Of a DNA stretch of 64,000 nt, positions 42,701-51,700 are shown in pieces (the first letter of the stretch is position 1; the number at the start of each line of letters is the position of its first letter). The notes beneath the pieces were generated by a model, which worked only from the letters and a program-made list of their open reading frames with translations, made no database searches and was not told where the DNA came from. The position numbers and the translations under genes are program-made. This DNA comes from Chaetoderma sp. LZ-2023a (Eukaryota > Mollusca > Caudofoveata > Chaetodermatida > Chaetodermatidae): the NCBI GenBank assembly GCA_034401795.1, contig CM067371.1, positions 84,662,783 through 84,726,782 on the forward strand, written 5' to 3'.

Positions 42701-45700
42701 CAAAAACAAAACAAACATGTTAGTTAGTACAATTTTTAACACAATGTAAGAAATGTTCTGTTAAATATTTCGGATTAATTTGTTTTGAAGCCATTGCTGC
42801 CTTAGGCAGCGTTGGCTCCCAATGAAATTAAGTCCAAAATATTCCACAGTGTGTTATATTTTGTTTTTGGAAACATGTGAAGTTATTTCTGAGCTATACA
42901 GTGTCTCGAGGCCTTTTCTGGATGTTTTCTTCTTTAAGAGTTTGTGCTTTATCTCGACAATAGCATATGCACATACTTATAACACACCTGGCTCTTGGTG
43001 ATTGTCTGTCCATCCATTCTTCAACTTTATCTGTCTGCCTGCTCTAACTTTAACTGTCTGCCTGCTCTAACTAACTGTTTGCCTGCTCTAACTTTAACTG
43101 TCTGCCTGCTCTAACTAACTGTTTGCCTGCTCTAACTTTAACTGTCAGCCTGCTCTAACCTTAATTGTGTGCCTGCTCTAACTTTAACTGTCTGCCTGCT
43201 CTAACTTTAACTGTGCGCTTACTCTAGTTTTAACTGTCCGCCTACTCTAACTTTAGCTGTTTACCTGCTCTTACTTTAACTGTCCACCTGCTTTAGCTGT
43301 CTGCCTGCTCTAACTTTAACTGTCTCTCTGCTCTAACTTTAACTGTCTGCCTGCTCTAACTTTAACTGTCTGCCTGCTCTAACTTTAACTGTCTGCCTGC
43401 TCTAACTTTAACTGTCTGCCTGCTCTAACTTTAACTGTGCCTGCTCTAGCTTTAACTGTCTGCCTGCTTTAACTTTAACTGTGCGCTTACTCTAGTTTTA
43501 ACTGTCTGCCTACTCTAACTTTAACTGTTTACCTGCTCTAACTTTAACTGTCCAACTGCTTTAGCTGTCTGCCTGCTCTAACTTTAACTGTCTCTCTGCT
43601 CTAACTTTAACTGTCTGCCTGCTCTAACTTTAACTATCTGCCTGCTCTAACTTTAAGTGTCTCTCTACTCTAACTTTAACTGTCTGCCTGCTCTAACTTT
43701 AACTGTCCACCTGCTCTAACTTTAACTGTGCCTGCTCTAGCTTTAACTGTCTGCCTACTTTAACTGCCTGCTTGCTCTAACTTTAACTGTCTGCCTGCTC
43801 TAACTTTAACTGTCTGCCTACTCTAACTTTAACTGTGCCTGCTCTAGCTTTAACTGTCTGCCTGCTTGCTCTAACTTTAACTGTCTGCCTACTCTAACTT
43901 TAACTGTGCCTGCTCTAGCTTTAACTGTCTGCCTACTTTAACTGCCTGCTTGCTCTAACTTTAACTGTCTGCCTGCTCTAACTTTAACTGTGCCTGCTCT
44001 AGCTTTAACTGTCTGCCTACTTTAACTGCCTGCTTGCTCTAACTTTAACTGTCTGCCTGCTCTAACTTTAACTGTCCACCTGCTCTAACTTTAACTGTGC
44101 CTGCTCTAGCTTTAACTGTCTGCCTGCTCTAACTTTAACTGTCTGCCTGCTCTAACTTTAACTGTGCGCTTACTCTAGTTTTAACTGTCCGCCTACTCTA
44201 ACTTTAACTGTTTACCTGCTCTAACTTTAACTGTCCACCTGCTTTAGCTGTCTGCCTGCTCTAACTTTAACTATCTCTACTCTAACTTTAACTGTCTGCC
44301 TGCTCTAACTTTAACTGTATCTCTACTCTAACTTTAACTGTCTGCCTGCTCTAGCTTTAACTGTCTGCCTGCTCTAGCTTTAACTGTCTGCCTACTCTAA
44401 CTTTAACTGTCTGCTTGCTCTAACTTTAACTGTCTGCTTGCTCTAACTTTAACTGTCTGCTTGCACTAACTTTAACTGTTTACCTGCTCTAACTTTAACT
44501 GTCTGCCTACTCTAAATTTAAGTGTCTGTCGGCTCTAACATTAACTGTCTGCTTGCTCTAACTTTAACTGTCTGACTACTCTAACTTTAACTGTTTACCT
44601 GCTCTAGCTTTGACTGTTTACCTGCTCTAACTTTAACTGTCTGCTTGCTCTAACTTTAACTGTCTGCCTGCTCTAACTTTAAACCTGCTGAATTTCTGCA
44701 GACTACATTTTTCATGTGGTTTAACTTAGGATATGCTGAATATTTTGAAAACAATTTCACTGAAAGTTGCTGTCTAAGCCACCAACAACATTCAGTCAAA
44801 TTTTTTTCATAATATTCAGCAGGTCCAGAGCTATTGCCCATTGTAATTATTGTCTGGTGTCTTGCAGCAGTTAGACAGGTAAAAGACTTTTCTTAAATTT
44901 CCTGAATTGCTTGTCCAATTCAAACCAAACTTTGATGGAAGGACAACAGGCATGGCTTCCACTAGTTGAAGTCTGGGAATACTATACTCCCAACATTCAT
45001 GTTTAGACTCCCAAAACAAAGACCGAGGATGTACATGACTTGCTATTTCTGTTGCCATCCCACAAACTAACCCTTTAACCATTACATTTTTTCAAGAAAA
45101 TCTTAATTTTCTCATAGAAAATGTCAACCGTGTAGTAAAATCTTCCAGATTTGAATAAGAAACCAGTATTTGTGTAAATAATGTCATTCCTGGTGAGTGA
45201 TACAGGTCATACTGCATAGTGTTGCTTATTGCTCAACACCATTGTCACAGCAATTGTGTAATGGGTGAATCTGATCTGTCACTCAAGTATATGACATCAT
45301 AATCAATTACGTCATATGGAGGCTGACGTCGCAATCATTATTGACAATGAGTATTCCGTCATGAAGCTGGAGTAGCCTGGCAAATGTACGAATTGTATGT
45401 CACTGACAGATTTATTATTTACTAAACAGTCTGTTGAATAATTTGAAACTAATTTGACTGGTTGCGGTTGCATAGGCAGCAACAGAGAAACCTCTGTGAC
45501 AACATTTTCTTTTGTGTCTATTTCTTTGGCATAATCATGATAATTTCTATGTCTTTAAATTCTGTTTATAATTACTTGTTTATACTAGTAGACTAAGTAG
45601 ACTTATCACAAAAACAGCGAGCTCTTAAAAAAATTGTAGTGACTATAATTAATGACTGTTTTTGTTTCCTTTGTCGTCACCTCTCCATGTTAATGTATTC

Positions 45701-48700
45701 ACAATTAAAACTTTGTTATATTTTATAGGTTGGGTCTGGCGTATGCTGGATCGAATCGCGAAGATGTGATAAGTCTTTTGTTACCTGTACTGGGAGATTC
45801 CAAAGCCAGTATGGAGGTAAGAGCGTCCAGTATCAAAAGATAATCATATTTCTATAGAGGTCATATTCAAGACATCTTGAGGGTGTCTTTATACTTAAAC
45901 TAATTTGACTGGAAATCATTGCCGTTTCTATGACCGCAACACTTTCCAGTTTCTCCATAAAGAATTTGTCAATCTTATATATTTGTTTTAAAATGTTATG
46001 AAAAATTCCCCTTTTTCATGACACAGTGCAAATATTTATTATCCCCATAGTCATTTTCCTGTTGCATACTTTTGTAGATACATGTACATGTATGGCTTTG
46101 ACATTTTTTCGCTGGTAATTAATATTACTAGGTTTTATGGAAGCTGTGGCTTGCGCAATTATGTGATTAAATCGAAAATCGCGATTATTTTTTAAATCGT
46201 GAATTTATATGATTAAAAATTAAATAATCGAATAATCGTGAATAATTCTACAGCATAAAATATTTCAAAACCTACCTTTTAATTACTCTTTAATGCAATC
46301 GGTCACAGAAATTTACGTTTTGCTCAGTGGCTGCATGTCCATTTGCAGGCCAAGAGAAGACTATTTTTGAAAATGTATCACTGGAATGACTGGCTCGATT
46401 CTCGAGCCAGGCATTCCAGTGACACATTTTCAAAAATAGTCTTCTCTTGGCCTGCAAATCGACCTTTCTCAACATCATTGCAGCTTTCGTCATTGATATG
46501 CTTTTTTGCTGTTTTAACTGGGTAATGTGTACTCAAGCTGATTAATCGAGTAATCGCGATTATTATTAAATAATCGATCGCGATTACTGAAAGTAATAAT
46601 CGCGCAAGCCTAGTGGAAAGGTAGTGGCAATGGCGTGAGGTTCACTGGGGTTAGCAGCACCTCTTTCAAAATGTACATGTAACATGGCATACAAACTGAA
46701 AATTACAATTCAAGTTTTAATCTTTTAATGCTCAAATTTGTTCAGGAAACTTGACAATTTTCTCTCAGAAAATGTGCATTTGTAGATCAAGCGAAGATTA
46801 TTCTAGAAAATTTACTGGTGTATGACTGTCTTGATAGCATTTCCCAAAGCCACTGTAGAGGCAATTTGGACATCTTGAGTGTTAAGTGTTTAGACTCTAT
46901 CTTTGTAGATTATTGGTGTGGCAGCATTGTCATGTGGTCTTATTGCCGTTGGTTCATGCAATGGAGATGTCACGTCGACAATATTACAGACGATGATGGA
47001 GAGATCAGTGGCTGACCTAAAAGATACACACGCACGATTTCTTGCTCTGGGACTTGCTGTCACTTATTTAGGTTTGCACCATCAACTGTTTGTTATTATA
47101 TTATTACTGTCTCATTATTTTTTTCTTGTTCAAGTATTAGGCCCTACCGGTAAAACCGGGGGGGGGGGCGTGACTATAGGTTTGCACTCCATCTGTCCGT
47201 TCGTCCGTTTGTCTGTCTGTCTGTCTGTCGCAGTTGGTTTTCCGCGGGTTTTTTCACAGTCCTTCAAGGTGTTCAACTGAGAATTGGTATATTGCTTTGT
47301 TATGAGAAGTTACAGACCAAGTTCGGGTTTCAGGTGTATGCGTAAATTTTTGATGGTGTTATACCCCCTTTCGACTTAAGAAATACAAAAAATATCAGCT
47401 TTCCGCACTTTTGTTCGCACTCCTTCAAGATATTTAAGCAAAGATCGGTGTATCACTTTAGTATATGGAGTTACAGAGCAAGTTCGAGTTTCAGATAGTT
47501 TCGTCAATTTTTCATGGAGTTATGCCCCTTTCGAATTATGAAATACAAAAAATATTAGTTTTCCACACTTTTTTTTGGTAGTCTTTCAAGATATTATACA
47601 GAGAACTGCTACATTGCTTTGTTATCAGACATTACAGCCCAAGTTCGAGTTTCAAGCGTATGCGTAAATTTGTGATTGAGTTATGCCCGCTTTCGATGAA
47701 AAATATCAGCTTTCCGCACTTTTTTCGCAATCCTTCGAGGTATTTAAGGGAAAATTGGTACATCACTTTAGTATAAGGAGTTATGGAGTAAGTTCGAGTT
47801 TTAGACATTTTCGTCAGTTGTTCGGGGGTGTTATGCCCCTTTCGAGATATATGAAATGCGAAAAATATTAGTTTTCCGTCCTTTTTCTCGCAGTCTTTCA
47901 AGATATTCAAGTGAGAATTGGTCCATTACTTTATTATGAGAAAGTACAGACCAAGTTCGAGTTTCAGGCGTTTGCATCATTTTTTTAAGGAGTTATGTCC
48001 CCATTCGACTTATGAAATACAAACTTTCAAGACTTTTTCACTGTCCTTTACCATATATAACTGAAACTTGGTTTATTGCTATGTTATGAGAAGTTACAGA
48101 TCAAGTTCGAGTTTCAGCTGCTTCTGTCAGTTTTTAATTGTGTTTTTAACTGTCAACCTCTAAAGATTTATATCACCAGGTAGGGGACATGTATGCTTAC
48201 AGAATGCTTGTTAATCATCATATAGGACTATAGTAATAGGGCTGTGTGTTTGAAATAGAAGAAACTGTTAATGAGCAGGTAAGCATATTGATCATTTCAT
48301 TTATGTAGGTGTAATTTATTGTAACGTCATTAAAGTCCTTTCCATTAGCTATTAAATGCATGTGTTGATAATAATAATAATAATAATAAATAATAATAAT
48401 AATGTTGCTGTTTAAAACCAAAACCTGGATTCATGAACTATAGTTGAACATTGTATTATGAAAATTGATGCATAGCATTTAATTTTGAAGAGAGCATGTA
48501 CTTGGTGGCTGGTTGACTATCATTAACTAACTAGTTAATATTTCATTCAAGGTTGGCTGGGGTCTCATCAGCTATAATAAACCCTAAAACAGCCTCTTCA
48601 GTGGTCTCGAGAAATGTCCTTTGCAGACCAAGGGAATGCTATTTTTGAAAATTTACCACTGAAATAATGAGCTCAATAACTGATGGACTGTACATGAACA

Positions 48701-51700
48701 TTCCTCAAGACCGTTACCAAAGGCCAGTTTTGTATTTGGTATATATTTGAAAATGGTTGTACAGACCTAAATTGTCTGCCCTCTGAATTTCTGCAGTCTG
48801 CATTTTCCATGGAGTTTAACTGGATATGCTGAATATTTTGAAAACAATTTGACTTAAAATGTTGCTGGTGACTAAGCCACCAACAACCTTTAGTCAAATT
48901 GTTTCCAAAATATTCAGCGAGCACAAAGTTATTGTCCATTGAAATTAGTATCTGCTTTCTATGAGAAAATTGAAATATTTTGACTAATTTTGGCAAAGGT
49001 TAACTATGTTTAACTTGACCCTGATTCCTATTTGCGATCTATACAGTCAACCATTCAACAGAGACCACCTACTTTAGGAAACAAAATAGGCTGGTAGTGG
49101 TTTTTAACCATGTTCTTAAAGAACCAACAGTCTGCCTCATATCCCATAGAAAGGCACGTGTATGTCGAGACCGCCTGTTTATTTTAATGATCTTTTTTTT
49201 CCTCTGATTTGGTCATGTAAGACATATTTCCTATGAATAAAATATCTTGATAATTTGCATTCTTGGTATATACCTTAAAACCTAGTGCCTGGAAATATGC
49301 ATATCGTTTAATTGCTTTATGCATATTTATATTACAGGTCGTCAAGAAGCAGCTGAGGCAACATTGGCGGCTCTAGAGGTTATAACGGAGCCCTTGAAAT
49401 GTATGGCACACATGCTGGTTGATATCTGTGCATATGCAGGTAGGCTGGTGACAAATGGTGAATTGTAAATCTCATGGCTACATTCATTAGAAAAGTTGCA
49501 CATTGGGAAATGTTAAATGTGGTGTGTGTGGGTGGGTGGGTGGGTGGGGTGTGTGGAATGAATTATTAAACACACCTGTACTTATGTATTGGTATAGTAT
49601 ATTTATGTTATGAGTCAATGTTCTAGTTTAGTTTAGGAAGAGTGATTATCTAATGTTGTCGTATAGCAATGTGTAAGCGGCATGCTGGACTCGGCATTCC
49701 CTCGTTATTCACTACATTGCAAAAGTATAGATGCGTTTATGTCTTTGTTGTTGTCCATCTACGGTCTGAATCAATTCATAATACTTGTCTACATGCAGAT
49801 TATGTTTTTGCTATTGTCCATCTTAGGCTTGTGCGATTATTGCGTTGCGTGATCGCGATCGATTATTAACAAATAATCATGATTACTCGATTAATCAGCT
49901 TGGATACAAATTACTAAGACATAACAACAAAAGAATGGCAATGCCGAAAACTGCAATGGTGTTTAGAAAAGTCCATTTGCAGGACAAGAGAAGACTATTT
50001 TTGAAAATGTATCACTAGAATGCCTGGCTCGATTCTCGAGCCAGGCATTCCAGTAATACATTTTAAAAAAAGAGCAAATGGACATTCACTAAGCAAAAGG
50101 TCATTTTTCATACCGCTCGCATTAAAAAGTAATTGAAAGTTAGGTTTTGAACTATTTTATGCAATAGAAAATATTAAAGATTATTCGATTATTTAATTTT
50201 TAATCATAAATTCACGATTTAAAACATTGTGATTTTCGGTTTAATCAAGCCTAGTCCATCTATAATGGTTGGTTGGAATTCTGTATTTACAAAAAACAGA
50301 AATATTTTAGTTAATACAATTTTTAGCATGATGTGAAAAATGTTTTGCTGAATACATGTATTTGAATATATTGGATTGGAAGACATTGCTGCTTTAGACA
50401 GCAATGTCTTCCAATCCAATTATATTCAAAATTTTCAACAGTACATTCTTTTGTTTTGGAAACATGTTACGCTTTTCTAAGCTGTATTGTAAAGTCTTAA
50501 TGGCTCAACGCTCATGCCCAGGCCTCTAGTTTATTCTCGTCAGCAATCAAAATGTGTAAGTTGTCATTTAATATTACACGCATGTTTGCTAGAGTAGGGT
50601 AATACATATATGACATGGTGGACTGTTTGCACACTGTTATAAGGAAACATTAAGCAGAAAATGTGGTAGGTACAAAATGTCATCATTTTGTTTCGACAAA
50701 ATCCGCCCATATTCGACATAGTTATTTATTAGCTCCGTTAAAAAATTAAAATTTGTCAAAATTGTCTTGTCTGAGCCAGATCTCGAGTTTTGAACCTACA
50801 CTCAGAATTTTGTATTCAGAAGATGTGTTAAGTAGAGACAAAGTGTCATGATTTTGTTTCGGCAAAATCTGGGCATATTTACGCTGGTTATCTCCCTTGA
50901 AATACTAAAATTAGTAAAAATTGTCTTGCCTGCATCAGATCTCGAAGCACTTTGAACCTACACTCACAATTTCTTTCAAGCAGATATATTACCAGGGCCT
51001 GATCCAGGGTTTTAGTTTGGGCACCGTTATCTGTGTACATGGTGCAAAAGAGGAGCCTCGAGGTGATATTTCACACAACTTTGTGAAAAAAAGGTATCAG
51101 AAGATACCATAAAGCTCCCCCGAGAGCTTTTTAGTCGATTTTTCATAATTTGGGCGCCAAAAATTGATGGCGCCCAAACCCTTTATAACGGGTTCAAAAT
51201 CAGTCTGGATCAGGCCATAATTACCTATAGATGAAGTGTCATGATGTTGTTAAGGCAAAATCTGCCCATATTCTCCAGAGTTATCTCCCATGATAGATAA
51301 CAATTCGTTAGAATTGTCTTGTCTGGGCCAGATCTAGAAGGGTTTTGAACCTGCAATCACAATCTTTTTTTCAGCAGATGTCAAAATATTTGTGTCGGAG
51401 GCATACCTCGGACAATTTTTATTTCAAATAACACTGTTCTTCCACTTCTTGGCTTTGTTGCAGGCATATATTGAGTTTCACTAAAACTCTTGTTAAAAAA
51501 TAAGCTCGCCCTGCAAATAGGGTTGCACGATTTTTCATTTATTCAATTAATCGCGATTATATAATTCAAAATGATCGGGGATGATTATAAAATTAAACAA
51601 GCATTCTATAAGTATTGTTTTGCAATACATGTCCCCTACCTGGTGATCCATTAAAAATTGACAGAAGCAGCTGAAACTCAAACTTGATCTGTAACTTCTC

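Noticed and set aside
43019-44690. Regularly spaced repeats as a CRISPR array
   Set aside because: There are no unique spacers between units, the sequence is a degenerate minisatellite, and the host is a spliced eukaryotic gene.
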